DNA from: Dethiothermospora halolimnae
GTDB taxonomy: Bacteria > Bacillota > Clostridia > Tissierellales > VENL01
Assembly: GCF_037577855.1 (NCBI RefSeq)
Contig: NZ_JBAKFX010000016.1
Span: 4,482 to 68,481, forward strand
DNA length: 64,000 nt
Direction: 5' to 3'
The notes beneath the pieces were generated by a model. The model had not been told where the DNA came from. It did no database searches and saw only the letters and a list, made by a program, of their open reading frames with translations. The position numbers and the translations under genes were made by a program. Below are positions 17,781 to 27,552 of this stretch, piece after piece. Position 1 is the first letter of the stretch. Each line of letters begins with the position of its first letter.

Positions 17781-18449
17781 ATGTTATCTACAGAGCAAAT
17801 CCTAATTAGATTAGTTCTTTCTATTGTATTATCGGGATTAATTGGAATTGAAAGGGAAAGTATAAGACGACCAGCAGGCTTTAGAACCCATATATTAGTT
17901 TGCGTGGGTTCTACCTTAGTTATGCTAGTTTCCATCTATATATTTAATCAATACAACGGTGAGACAACTTTACAACCTGATAGGTTAGGAGCCCAGGTTA
18001 TTAGTGGAATTGGTTTTTTAGGAGCAGGAACTATAATAAAAGAAGGTAATACTGTAAAAGGATTAACAACGGCAGCTAGTCTATGGGCAGTTGCTTGTAT
18101 TGGTCTTGCCATAGGATCAGGATTTTATTTAGGGGGTATTCTTACCACATTTTTAGTGCTAATAACCTTAGCAGTATTTAATAAAGCTGAAAGAGACTTG
18201 AAAACTAGACAAAATTATATGACAGTAAAAATAACAACATTTAATAAACCGGGACAACTGGGGAAAATTGGTGAAATAATAGGGAGTTTTAAAGGAAGTA
18301 TAGTTAGCATTGATTTGGAAGAAAATGATGATGATGAACTTATCTCTATTGAGTTGTTAATTAAAATGGAAGATAAGACTAAAAAATTAGATATTATAAA
18401 TAAATTGCAAAGGCAAGAGGATATAATAAAAGTTTCTAAGCTTAAGTAG
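17781..18449 (+). CDS. MgtC/SapB-family membrane protein
   Basis: A 222-residue protein. The N-terminal membrane domain shows the family signature (LSGLIGIERESIRRPAGFRTHILVCVGSTLVMLVS; ISGIGFLGAGTIIKEG; GLTTAASLWAVACIGLAIGSG). A soluble ACT-like domain follows (about 150-222). MgtC proteins affect magnesium homeostasis and, in pathogens, the F-type ATPase; the role in free-living Firmicutes is unclear. ATG at 17781 is chosen because AGGAG at 17769-17773 is well spaced; the earlier in-frame TTG at 17760 lies within the preceding gene. Confidence 0.88.
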   Translation: MLSTEQILIRLVLSIVLSGLIGIERESIRRPAGFRTHILVCVGSTLVMLVSIYIFNQYNGETTLQPDRLGAQVISGIGFLGAGTIIKEGNTVKGLTTAASLWAVACIGLAIGSGFYLGGILTTFLVLITLAVFNKAERDLKTRQNYMTVKITTFNKPGQLGKIGEIIGSFKGSIVSIDLEENDDDELISIELLIKMEDKTKKLDIINKLQRQEDIIKVSKLK

Positions 18450-18463
18450 GGGGCAACAAACTT

Positions 18464-21400
18464 ATGACTAATAATAAGAAAATTTTAGGTCAATTGCTAA
18501 AGAGAATTGACATTGATATAGATAATAAAAGATTAGGAAATGCAATTATAGATAAAGTTTATGTTAATAATAAAAAATATCAATTAAAAATTATTATTAT
18601 ATTGGATAATATAATTGAAAAAGAACTAATAGATAAGTTGACTGAGGAATTGAAAATTAAATTAGGGGATTTTAAAAATATTGAAATAAAAGTTAAATAT
18701 AGCATAGAAGATTTAAATTTAGAAAAAATAATGAAAGTCTATTGGGAAAATATATTATATATAATTAAAAGAGATATTCCATCTAGTTCTGCTTGGATAA
18801 ATTCTATTGACTACAAGGTTAAAGACAATTCTTTTGAAATAAACATTTTAAATGAGACGGGATTTTTATGGCTGAAAAATAAAAAAGTTGACAATCTAAT
18901 ATCTAATATACTAAAGGAAGAATTTAACTTTGACATACCTGTTAGTTTAACTTGCAACGGTGATAATAGTGAGTTACATGATATACATGAAAAGAAGAAG
19001 AAAGAAGAAGAGAAAATTTTTTCATCCACAATATCTAAAGCTATTGGAAGTACAAACAAAAACAAAAAAAATACAAAAAACACAAATACTGTTAGCTCTA
19101 ATATAATCCTTGGAAAAGGTATAAAAGAAATGCCCGTCGATATTTGTGAGATAGATACTAATACAGGGACAGCAACAATAGAAGGGGAAATTTTTGATTT
19201 AGAAGTTAGAGATATTAAAGGAAATAGGAAGATATATTCTTTTAATATTACCGATTATACCAGTTCCATGACAGTTAAGATATTTGCAAATAAGAAGGTT
19301 CAGCCTATATTAGATGAAAGCTTAAGGGAAGGTTTATATTTAAAGGTTAAAGGAGACATAGTTTTTGATAAGTTTATGAAAGAGTTGATAATGATAAGTA
19401 AGTCCATGGTAAAAATGGAGAAAGAGGAGAAAACTGATAATAGTAAGGAAAAAAGAGTTGAGCTACATCTCCATACACAGATGAGTGATATGGATGGAAT
19501 GACCAATGTAAGTAAGGTTATAGAAAGGGCATCTAAATGGGGACATAAGGCTATTGCCATAACGGATCATGGTGTTGTTCAGGCTTTCCCTGAGGCTATG
19601 GAGGCTTCAAGGAAAAATGGTATTAAAGTTTTATATGGATTAGAAGGATATGTGGTAAATGATAGTAAACCTGTTGTAGTTAATTTTAGAAATGAGCCTA
19701 TTGATTGTGAATATGTTGTCTTTGATATAGAAACAACGGGACTATCTCCAAAACATGATGAAATAACTGAGATAGGGGCTGTAAAGATAAAAAACAATAA
19801 AATAGTAGATAAGTATAGTCAGCTTATAAATCCCGAGAGAAAAATACCAGAAAAAATCGTTAAGCTAACTGGAATTACAGATGAGATGGTAAAGGATAAG
19901 CCTACTATAAATGAAGTTCTTCCAGAATTTCATAATTTTATAGGAGACAGTGTATTGGTAGCCCACAATGCTTCCTTTGATATGGGTTTTATTAATGAAA
20001 AGTTTTCAAAACTAGATATCATATTGTCTAATCCAGTATTGGATACATTACAACTTAGTAGACAATTATTTACTGAATTAAAAAGTCATAGGTTAAATAA
20101 AGTTGCAAAACACTTAAATGTTTCACTGGAAAATCACCATAGAGCTGTTGATGATTCAGAGGCTACAGCTAATATACTATTAAAATCGTTGGAACTTATT
20201 AAGGAAAAAGGGGTTAATAAGCTTGAGGACATAAATACTATTTTCAGCGGTAACGTAAATTACAAATCAGCTGATTCATATCATATTATGATATTTGCTA
20301 AGAATTACACTGGACTTAAAAACCTTTATAAGATAGTTTCTGAGGCCCATTTAAATTACTTTTATAGAAAACCTAGAATTCCTAAATCTGTATTAAATAA
20401 ATATAGAGAAGGATTAATTTTAGGAACAGCATGTGAAGCTGGGGAGTTATTTAGGGCTATACTTAGAAATAAGTCTTATAATGAAATTCGAGAGATAGTT
20501 GACTTTTATGATTTTCTAGAGATACAGCCAATAGGAAATAATAACTTCCTAATAGAAAAGGAAATACTCAAGAGTCCAGAAGACATAAAAAATATTAATA
20601 AAAAAATAGTTAATCTAGGAGAAAAATTCCATAAGCCCGTAGTAGCCACAGGAGATGTTCACTTTTTAGATCCAGAGGATGAGGTATATAGAAGGATTCT
20701 AATGTCTGGAAAAGGCTTTTCTGATGCAGATAATCAGCCCCCTTTATACTTTAGGACTACTAATGAAATGCTAGAAGAATTTATTTATTTAGGTAGAGAT
20801 AAAGCAAGGGAGGTTGTTATTGAAAATACTAATTTGATTGCTGATATGATTGATGAAATTTTACCCATTCCCGATGGAACTTTTCCCCCTGTTATTGAGG
20901 GATCAGAAGAGGAACTTAGAACTATAACCTATAATAAAGCTATAAGTATTTATGGAGATCCATTACCGGATATAGTTAAAAATAGACTTGAACGGGAGTT
21001 GAACTCTATTATTAGCAATGGATATGCAGTTCTTTATATAATATCTCAAAAGCTAGTAAAAAAATCTCTAGAGGACGGCTACTTGGTAGGTTCTAGAGGA
21101 TCTGTTGGATCTTCCTTTGTTGCTACAATGAGTGATATTACTGAAGTAAATCCATTACCTCCCCACTATGTTTGCCCAGACTGTAAACATAGTGAGTTTA
21201 TAACCGATGGTTCTGTAGGTTCAGGGGCGGATATGAAGGAAAAAGATTGTCCTAAATGTGGAAGTAGATATATAAAAGATGGTCATGATATTCCCTTTGA
21301 AGTATTCTTAGGTTTTGAAGGGGATAAGGAGCCTGATATAGACTTAAACTTTGCTGGGGAAGAACAGTCGGTGGCCCATAAATATACAGAATTATTATTT

Positions 21401-22759
21401 GGAGAGGGTCATGTATTTAGAGCTGGAACAATAGGTACTATAGCGGATAAAACAGCCTATGGTTTTGTTAAAAAATATTTTGATGAGAAGGAGACGGTAT
21501 TAAGTAAAGCAGAAACTAGTAGGCTATTAAGGGGATGTACCGGGGTTAAAAGAACCTCTGGACAGCATCCAGGGGGAGTAATGGTTGTACCTAGAAGTAA
21601 AGATGTATATGACTTTACTCCTGTCCAATATCCAGCTAATGACAAATCATCTGGGGTTATAACAACTCACTTTGATTATCATTCAATTAGTGGTAGGATA
21701 CTAAAGCTTGATATATTAGGACATGATACTCCCAGTATAATTAGAATGCTTGAAGACTTAACAGGGATAGATGCTCAAAATATACCTTTAGATGACGAGG
21801 ATACTATGAAGATATTCACTAGTACTGAGACTTTAGGTATAACAGAAGAAGATATAAACAGTAAAGTCGGTTCATTTGGTATACCTGAATTTGGAACTAA
21901 ATTTGTTAGACAAATGCTTATTGATACACAACCGAGTACATTTGCAGAACTTGTTAGAATAAGTGGCTTATCCCACGGAACCGATGTATGGCTAAATAAT
22001 GCCCAAGATCTTGTGAGAAATGGAGTTACGACATTAAGTCAAGTTATATCTACTAGAGATGATATAATGATGTATCTTATATATAATGGTCTTGATAAAA
22101 AAAGATCATTTACTATGATGGAGAAAGTAAGAAAAGGTAAGGGATTAACAGAGGAAGAAGAAAGCTATATGAGGGAAAATGGTATTCCAGAATGGTATAT
22201 AGAATCATGTAAGAAGATAAAATATATGTTTCCTAAGGCCCATGCCGTGGCTTATGTTATGATGTCTTTTAGAATTGCGTATTTTAAGGTGCATTATCCA
22301 GAAGCCTTTTATGCTACTTATTTTACTACAAAGGCTGTGGATTTTGATGCCCAATTAATCGTAAAAGGGGAAGAAGCGATTAGATCTAAGATTAAAGAAT
22401 TAGAGGCTTTAGGAAACGATAAAACTGCAAAGGAAAAAAATCTATTAACGGTTCTTGAAGTTGCTTTAGAGATGTATTGTAGAGGACTTAGATTCAATAA
22501 AGTAGATTTATATAAATCCCATAGTGATATATTTATAATTGATGATAACGGGATTACACCTCCCCTTAAGTCTCTCCAAGGGGTTGGTGAAAATGCAGCA
22601 AGGAGTATTTTTACTGAGCGGGAAAATGGTAAGTTCATATCTATAGAAGATATGACAAATCGTTGTAAGATTACAAAAACTGTAGTAGAGGCACTAACGA
22701 TCCACGGATGTTTAGAAGGCTTATCAGAAAGGAATCAGTTAAGTTTATTTGGCATTTGA
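18464..22759 (+). CDS. polC: DNA polymerase III alpha subunit, PolC type, with 3'-5' exonuclease
   Basis: A 1431-residue Gram-positive replicative polymerase. In order: an N-terminal domain, an OB fold (about 230-320), a PHP domain beginning RVELHLHTQMSDMDG (about 331), a DnaQ-type exonuclease inserted in the PHP domain (YVVFDIETTGLSP, about 416; with AHNASFD and HRAVDDSEA), a zinc-finger pair (CPDC and CPKC, about 905-935), and the C-family catalytic core ending in tandem helix-hairpin-helix and tail sequences. The exonuclease insertion separates PolC from DnaE. GGGGGC precedes the ATG. Confidence 0.98.
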   Translation: MTNNKKILGQLLKRIDIDIDNKRLGNAIIDKVYVNNKKYQLKIIIILDNIIEKELIDKLTEELKIKLGDFKNIEIKVKYSIEDLNLEKIMKVYWENILYIIKRDIPSSSAWINSIDYKVKDNSFEINILNETGFLWLKNKKVDNLISNILKEEFNFDIPVSLTCNGDNSELHDIHEKKKKEEEKIFSSTISKAIGSTNKNKKNTKNTNTVSSNIILGKGIKEMPVDICEIDTNTGTATIEGEIFDLEVRDIKGNRKIYSFNITDYTSSMTVKIFANKKVQPILDESLREGLYLKVKGDIVFDKFMKELIMISKSMVKMEKEEKTDNSKEKRVELHLHTQMSDMDGMTNVSKVIERASKWGHKAIAITDHGVVQAFPEAMEASRKNGIKVLYGLEGYVVNDSKPVVVNFRNEPIDCEYVVFDIETTGLSPKHDEITEIGAVKIKNNKIVDKYSQLINPERKIPEKIVKLTGITDEMVKDKPTINEVLPEFHNFIGDSVLVAHNASFDMGFINEKFSKLDIILSNPVLDTLQLSRQLFTELKSHRLNKVAKHLNVSLENHHRAVDDSEATANILLKSLELIKEKGVNKLEDINTIFSGNVNYKSADSYHIMIFAKNYTGLKNLYKIVSEAHLNYFYRKPRIPKSVLNKYREGLILGTACEAGELFRAILRNKSYNEIREIVDFYDFLEIQPIGNNNFLIEKEILKSPEDIKNINKKIVNLGEKFHKPVVATGDVHFLDPEDEVYRRILMSGKGFSDADNQPPLYFRTTNEMLEEFIYLGRDKAREVVIENTNLIADMIDEILPIPDGTFPPVIEGSEEELRTITYNKAISIYGDPLPDIVKNRLERELNSIISNGYAVLYIISQKLVKKSLEDGYLVGSRGSVGSSFVATMSDITEVNPLPPHYVCPDCKHSEFITDGSVGSGADMKEKDCPKCGSRYIKDGHDIPFEVFLGFEGDKEPDIDLNFAGEEQSVAHKYTELLFGEGHVFRAGTIGTIADKTAYGFVKKYFDEKETVLSKAETSRLLRGCTGVKRTSGQHPGGVMVVPRSKDVYDFTPVQYPANDKSSGVITTHFDYHSISGRILKLDILGHDTPSIIRMLEDLTGIDAQNIPLDDEDTMKIFTSTETLGITEEDINSKVGSFGIPEFGTKFVRQMLIDTQPSTFAELVRISGLSHGTDVWLNNAQDLVRNGVTTLSQVISTRDDIMMYLIYNGLDKKRSFTMMEKVRKGKGLTEEEESYMRENGIPEWYIESCKKIKYMFPKAHAVAYVMMSFRIAYFKVHYPEAFYATYFTTKAVDFDAQLIVKGEEAIRSKIKELEALGNDKTAKEKNLLTVLEVALEMYCRGLRFNKVDLYKSHSDIFIIDDNGITPPLKSLQGVGENAARSIFTERENGKFISIEDMTNRCKITKTVVEALTIHGCLEGLSERNQLSLFGI

Positions 22760-22813
22760 TTTTTTATAAGAAATGTGGTATTCTTAACTGTGACAAGTAG
22801 GTACTAAATGACC

Positions 22814-22845
22814 AAAGAGTGGGATTACCCCACTCTTTGCTTTAT
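22814..22845 (+). terminator. Rho-independent terminator after polC
   Basis: A perfect 10-bp stem (AAAGAGTGGG at 22814-22823 with CCCACTCTTT at 22829-22838) with a five-base loop, followed by a short T-rich stretch. Confidence 0.85.
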
Positions 22846-22905
22846 TAAAATATAATTATGCTAAGCTTATAGCTATGGTTTGAATTTGTTTTATTATTAT
22901 AAATA

Positions 22906-22935
22906 TTGTTTTGTATTTATATAATTGAATATAAT
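22906..22935 (+). promoter_or_regulatory. Sigma-A promoter of the rimP-nusA-infB operon
   Basis: TTGTTT (22906-22911), an 18-base spacer, and a perfect TATAAT (22930-22935). It lies between the polC terminator and rimP, so polC and the translation operon are likely separate units. Confidence 0.6.
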
Positions 22936-23023
22936 TTAAAGCAATATAGGTATATGATTTTAATATCAGAATAATAATTTTTTTTTATGAAAAAATATAT
23001 TGTATAACATGGAGGTGATAATT

Positions 23024-23488
23024 ATGAAGAAGTCTCAGGTTGAAAAGCTTTCTAAAGAAATTGCCCATCCTATTCTTGATGAGTTAAATTTCGAACTTGT
23101 TGATGTGGAATATGTAAAAGAAGGACCTCACAAATATTTGAGAATATATGCAGATAAGCCAGGGGGAATAAATATAGATGATTGTCAAAAAATTAGTGAA
23201 CAATTAAGTGCTAAGTTAGATGAAGTTGATCCAATAAAAGAAAACTACTTTTTGGAGGTATCTTCTCCTGGAATAGATAGACCTCTTAAATCTGATAGTG
23301 ACTTTGAGAAAGCTTTAAATGATGAAGTGGAGCTACAATTATATAAAGCTTTAAATAACCAGAAAAGATACAGTGGAACACTGATAGACTTTGATAATGA
23401 AACTGTAACAATAGATACAGAACAGGATAAAGAATTTAAGATAGATAGAAATATTATATCTAAAATTAATTTAGCTGTTAAATTTTAA
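23024..23488 (+). CDS. rimP: Ribosome maturation factor RimP
   Basis: A 154-residue RimP with its typical opening (ELVDVEYVKEGPHKYLRIYADKPGGINIDDCQKISEQLS) and EVSSPGIDRPL. It assists 30S assembly. GGAGGTGAT at 23011-23019 points to ATG 23024, so upstream in-frame TTG (23000) is rejected. It is the first gene of the classic rimP-nusA-rnpM-ylxQ-infB-rbfA order. Confidence 0.96.
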   Translation: MKKSQVEKLSKEIAHPILDELNFELVDVEYVKEGPHKYLRIYADKPGGINIDDCQKISEQLSAKLDEVDPIKENYFLEVSSPGIDRPLKSDSDFEKALNDEVELQLYKALNNQKRYSGTLIDFDNETVTIDTEQDKEFKIDRNIISKINLAVKF

Positions 23489-23505
23489 AAGGGAGGTTTT
23501 GCGGG

Positions 23506-24588
23506 ATGACTACTGAGTTTATTGAAGCAATTGAAGAAATAGGAAAAGAAAAAGGTATTTCCAAAGCTTTACTATTAGAGGCTCTAGAAGTAGCTTTAAT
23601 TTCCGGATATAAGAAAAACTTTGGTTCTTCCCAAAATGTTGAGGTCAACGTTGATGATGAAACAGGGGATGTTAAAGTATATTCTAAGAAGACAGTAGTA
23701 GAAGATGTGGAAGATGATATATTAGAAATTAGCATTAATGATGCAAAAAACATTGATAGTAGCTATGAAATAGATGATGTGGTAAGAATAGAAGTAACCC
23801 CTAGAAACTTTGGAAGAATTGCTGCCCAAACTGCTAAACAAGTAGTTATGCAGAAAATAAAAGAAGCTGAAAGAGAGATAGTGTTTGATCAGTATATAAA
23901 TCGAGAAACTGAAATTATTACTGGACAGGTTCAGCGTATTAGTAAAAATAATATTTTAATAAATCTAGGTAAGGCAGAGGGGGTACTACCACCTACTGAA
24001 CAAATAAAAAATGAAAACTATAAACAGGGAGATAGAATTAAAACATACATATTAGAGGTTAAAAAGACAACTAAGGGTCCTCAAATTCTTCTTTCTAGAA
24101 CCCATCCGGGATTAGTAAAAAGATTATTTGAACTAGAGGTGCCAGAAATTCATGATGGGATTGTAGATATATTTAGTATATCTAGAGAAGCTGGTTCAAG
24201 AACTAAATTAGCAGTTTATTCTACCGATGAAAATGTGGATGCTGTAGGTGCCTGTGTAGGGTTTAAAGGCAGTAGGGTTAAAGCCGTAGTGGATGAATTA
24301 AACGGAGAGAAAATTGATATTGTTACATGGGATGAAGACCCTAAAGTTTTTATTGCCAATAGTCTTAGTCCTTCTAATGTAATTAGTGTGGATATTAATG
24401 AAGATGAAAAATCGGCATTGGTTATAGTGCCCGACTATCAGTTATCATTAGCCATAGGGAAGGAAGGTCAAAATGCTAGATTAGCGGCTAAATTAACTGG
24501 CTGGAAGATAGATATAAAAAGTGAAAGCCAATCTTTACAAGAGAGTAGAGAGGTGGAGGATACAGATGAAGAGGAAACAACCGATTAG
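23506..24588 (+). CDS. nusA: Transcription termination/antitermination protein NusA
   Basis: A 360-residue NusA: N-terminal RNA-polymerase-binding domain, an S1 domain (about 130-200; ETEIITGQVQRISKNNILINLGKAEGVLPP), and two KH domains (GACVGFKGSRVKAVVDELNGEKIDIVTW; SLAIGKEGQNARLAAKLTGWKIDI). It ends without the acidic repeats of the E. coli protein, as is usual for Firmicutes. The end overlaps rnpM by 23 bases. Confidence 0.98.
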   Translation: MTTEFIEAIEEIGKEKGISKALLLEALEVALISGYKKNFGSSQNVEVNVDDETGDVKVYSKKTVVEDVEDDILEISINDAKNIDSSYEIDDVVRIEVTPRNFGRIAAQTAKQVVMQKIKEAEREIVFDQYINRETEIITGQVQRISKNNILINLGKAEGVLPPTEQIKNENYKQGDRIKTYILEVKKTTKGPQILLSRTHPGLVKRLFELEVPEIHDGIVDIFSISREAGSRTKLAVYSTDENVDAVGACVGFKGSRVKAVVDELNGEKIDIVTWDEDPKVFIANSLSPSNVISVDINEDEKSALVIVPDYQLSLAIGKEGQNARLAAKLTGWKIDIKSESQSLQESREVEDTDEEETTD

Positions 24589-24832
24589 AAAGTGTGTTGG
24601 CTGTGGAGAAAGAAAGGCTAAGTCTGACTTAATAAGGATTGTTAAAAGTAAAGAAGGAGATATTAGCATTGACTTAAAGGGAAAAGCAAATGGTAGGGGT
24701 GTTTACATTTGCCCTAACATTAAATGTTTTGAAAAAGCTCAAAAAGGAAATAAATTAAATAGAGGTCTAAAGTCTAATGTGGATAACAGAATATATGAAG
24801 ACTTATTAAAGGAAGTTAAAGAAAGTGAATAA
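24566..24832 (+). CDS. rnpM: RNase P modulator RnpM (YlxR family)
   Basis: An 88-residue YlxR protein: RKCVGCGERKAKSDLIRIV and GRGVYICPN with paired cysteines. Family members bind the RNase P RNA and other nucleic acids. ATG at 24566 follows GGTGGAGGA (24552-24560), inside the end of nusA; a longer in-frame start further inside nusA is unnecessary. It overlaps the following ylxQ gene by eight bases, suggesting coupled translation. Confidence 0.93.
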   Translation: MKRKQPIRKCVGCGERKAKSDLIRIVKSKEGDISIDLKGKANGRGVYICPNIKCFEKAQKGNKLNRGLKSNVDNRIYEDLLKEVKESE

Positions 24833-25121
24833 GATATACTCCTTATTAGGGTTAGCAAGAAGAGCTAATTTGGTATCATTAGGTCAAGATGGATGTAATC
24901 AAGCTATTAAAAGGAATAAATGCAAATTGCTCATAATAGCTAATGATACATCTGATAATACTAAAGAAAAGTTTATAAAACTATGTGATAGAAAGAATGT
25001 AAGGTATGTGTTTTTTGGTGATAAGGAAAGTCTTGGGCAAGCCATTGGTAGAGATATTGTGGCTATAATATCAATATTAGATGAGAACTTTTCTAAGGCA
25101 ATTATGGATAAAATAGGCTAA
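24825..25121 (+). CDS. ylxQ: L7Ae-family kink-turn-binding ribosomal protein (YlxQ)
   Basis: A 98-residue protein starting at GTG. The opening IYSLLGLARRANLVSLGQDGCNQAIKRNKCKLLIIANDTSDNT and later KESLGQAIGRDIVAIISI are typical of bacterial L7Ae-like proteins (YlxQ/YbxF type) that bind kink-turn RNA. It is embedded between rnpM and infB in the conserved operon. Confidence 0.9.
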   Translation: MNKIYSLLGLARRANLVSLGQDGCNQAIKRNKCKLLIIANDTSDNTKEKFIKLCDRKNVRYVFFGDKESLGQAIGRDIVAIISILDENFSKAIMDKIG

Positions 25122-25155
25122 AGTATCACCTTTAAAATATTGGGGGGTGACGATT

Positions 25156-27144
25156 TTGACAAAGAAAAGAGTGTATGAAGTTGCAAAGGAATTTGGTATG
25201 TCTAGTAAAGAGTTAATGAAGAATATGAAAAGTCTCGACTTAGAAATAAAAAGTCATATGAGTACTCTTGAAGATGAAGAGATAGATTTATTAAAAGAAA
25301 TACTATTTGAAGATACAAAGGAAAAAGATGAGGAAGTGATGGATATAGAAACTAATAATGATGTAAAAAAAGATACAATTGAAGATACAAAAATTATAGA
25401 AATTGAAGAAAATATAGTGGTTAGTGATTTGGCAGATAAATTAGAGGTCAATGGAACCGAATTAATAACTAAACTAATATCATTAGGTATAATGGCTAAC
25501 ATAAATCAAGAAATAGATTTTGATACTGCTGGCATTATAGCAGATGAATATGGGTATAAAGTTATTCAAAACGAGGTGGAAGAAGATGACGAAGAAGAGG
25601 ATTTAGAATTAGATTTTGAAGATGATGAAAAAGATCTAAAACCAAGACCTCCTGTAGTAACAGTTATGGGTCATGTTGACCACGGAAAAACTTCATTATT
25701 AGACTCTATAAGAAAAACCCATGTTACAGAGGGAGAAGCTGGAGGTATAACTCAGCATATTGGTGCGTCAACAATTAAAGTTGATAATAAACCTGTAGTA
25801 TTTTTAGATACACCAGGGCATGAGGCCTTTACTTCAATGCGTGCTAGAGGTGCCCAAGTTACAGATATTGCAATATTAGTAGTGGCGGCCGATGATGGTG
25901 TTATGCCCCAGACTATAGAAGCAATAAATCATGCTAAAGCAGCAGGGGTTCCTATAATTGTTGCTGTAAATAAAATGGATAAACTAGAAGCTAATCCTGA
26001 AAGGGTAAAACAGGAATTAACAGAGCATGGTCTAATAGTAGAGGAATGGGGTGGAGAAACAATCTCTGTACCTGTTTCAGCTATAACAGGAGAGGGTATA
26101 GATGAATTATTAGAAATGATAACTCTTGTAGCTGAGATGCAAGAATTAAAGGCTAATGCTAATAGAAAAGCTAAAGGAGTAATAATTGAATCAAAACTTG
26201 ATAAAGGTAGGGGTTCAGTGGCAACTGTGTTGATTCAAAAAGGGACATTATCTGTAGGAGATGCAGTTGTGGTAGGTACAGCCCATGGTAAAATCCGTGC
26301 CATGCTAGATGACACAGGTAAAAGGATTAAAAAAGCAGGACCTTCTACACCAGTTGAAATTTTAGGATTGTCCGATGTTCCTGTGGCAGGAGATCATTTG
26401 TATGAAGTTGAAAGCGACAAAAAGGCCAGGGAAATCTCAGAAGGTAGATTAGCAAAACAAAGAAGAGAACAGCTAAAATCTAAACAAAATGTTTCATTGG
26501 ATGATTTATTTGATCAAATAAATGACGGTGAAGTAAAAGAACTTAATGTTATTATAAAAGCCGATGTAAGTGGTTCAATAGAAGCTGTTAAACAATCTTT
26601 AGTTAAATTAAGTACTGATGAAGTTAGAGTAAACCCTATTCATGGTGGTGTTGGTGCGATATCTGACTCTGATATTATGTTAGCCACTGCATCTAATGCT
26701 ATAATAATTGGATTTAATGTAAGACCTACATCTACGGCTATGAATTTGGCAGATCGTGAAAATGTAGATGTTAGAACATATAGAATAATATACAAAGCTA
26801 TAGAAGATATTGAGGCGGCTATTAAGGGTATGTTAGAACCAGAATTTAAAGAAGTGGTAATAGGAAGAGCAGAAGTAAGGGCTACCTTTAAAGTTCCTAA
26901 TGCTGGTACTGTGGCTGGAGTATATGTTCAGAATGGAAAGATTACAAGAAAATCTAAAGTTCGTTTATTAAGAGATAATATAGTAATCCATGAAGGAGAA
27001 ATATCTTCATTAAAACGATTTAAAGATGATACTAAGGAATTACAAAGCGGATATGAAGGTGGACTAGGTATAGAAAATTACAATGATGTAAAAGAGGGAG
27101 ATGTAATTGAAGCCTTTATATTTGAAGAAGTTGAGAGAAAGTAG
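25156..27144 (+). CDS. infB: Translation initiation factor IF-2
   Basis: A 662-residue IF-2. The N-terminal IF2-N domain (KKRVYEVAKEFGMSSKELMKNMKSLDLEIKSH) is followed by an acidic linker, a second IF2-N-like segment and the G domain (GHVDHGKTS, DTPGHEAF, NKMDK). The C-terminal beta barrels and IF2-C come last. It brings initiator tRNA to the ribosome. The start is TTG at 25156: GGGGGGTGA ends at 25150, and the in-frame GTG at 25147 is part of it. The linker is shorter than in Bacillus IF-2. Confidence 0.97.
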   Translation: MTKKRVYEVAKEFGMSSKELMKNMKSLDLEIKSHMSTLEDEEIDLLKEILFEDTKEKDEEVMDIETNNDVKKDTIEDTKIIEIEENIVVSDLADKLEVNGTELITKLISLGIMANINQEIDFDTAGIIADEYGYKVIQNEVEEDDEEEDLELDFEDDEKDLKPRPPVVTVMGHVDHGKTSLLDSIRKTHVTEGEAGGITQHIGASTIKVDNKPVVFLDTPGHEAFTSMRARGAQVTDIAILVVAADDGVMPQTIEAINHAKAAGVPIIVAVNKMDKLEANPERVKQELTEHGLIVEEWGGETISVPVSAITGEGIDELLEMITLVAEMQELKANANRKAKGVIIESKLDKGRGSVATVLIQKGTLSVGDAVVVGTAHGKIRAMLDDTGKRIKKAGPSTPVEILGLSDVPVAGDHLYEVESDKKAREISEGRLAKQRREQLKSKQNVSLDDLFDQINDGEVKELNVIIKADVSGSIEAVKQSLVKLSTDEVRVNPIHGGVGAISDSDIMLATASNAIIIGFNVRPTSTAMNLADRENVDVRTYRIIYKAIEDIEAAIKGMLEPEFKEVVIGRAEVRATFKVPNAGTVAGVYVQNGKITRKSKVRLLRDNIVIHEGEISSLKRFKDDTKELQSGYEGGLGIENYNDVKEGDVIEAFIFEEVERK

Positions 27145-27165
27145 TAATTATAAGAGGTGACGTAT

Positions 27166-27552
27166 ATGGGCTCAAAGAGGTTAAATAGAATTGCAGAAGA
27201 AATAAAAAAAGTAGTAAGTAGCATTATTGCTAACAAACTAAAGGATCCAAGAATATCTACTATGACTAGTATTACAAAAGTAACAGTAACTAGAGACTTA
27301 AGATATGCTAAGATTTATGTGGGGGTACTTGGAAATGAAAAAGAAAAAAAAGATAGTTTAAATGGATTAAAAAGCGCTAAAGGATTTATTCGTAGGGGCA
27401 TAGGAGAAACTATTAACTTAAGATATACCCCAGAACCTTTATTTTACTTAGATGAGTCTATAGAACATGGTATTTATATATCTAAATTGATAGATAAGGT
27501 TAATAAAGAGAGTGGGAACGATGATGAGAAACCAGAAGAAAAATCTCAATGA
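27166..27552 (+). CDS. rbfA: Ribosome-binding factor A
   Basis: A 128-residue RbfA with the KH-like fold sequence (INRIAEEIKKVV-type start, LKDPRIS, VTVTRDLRYAKIYVGVLG, LRYTPEPLFYLDESIEHG). It acts late in 30S maturation. AGAGGTGA at 27152-27159 serves ATG 27166; the GTG at 27157 lies inside that motif. The 3' end overlaps nrnA by 32 bases. Confidence 0.95.
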   Translation: MGSKRLNRIAEEIKKVVSSIIANKLKDPRISTMTSITKVTVTRDLRYAKIYVGVLGNEKEKKDSLNGLKSAKGFIRRGIGETINLRYTPEPLFYLDESIEHGIYISKLIDKVNKESGNDDEKPEEKSQ

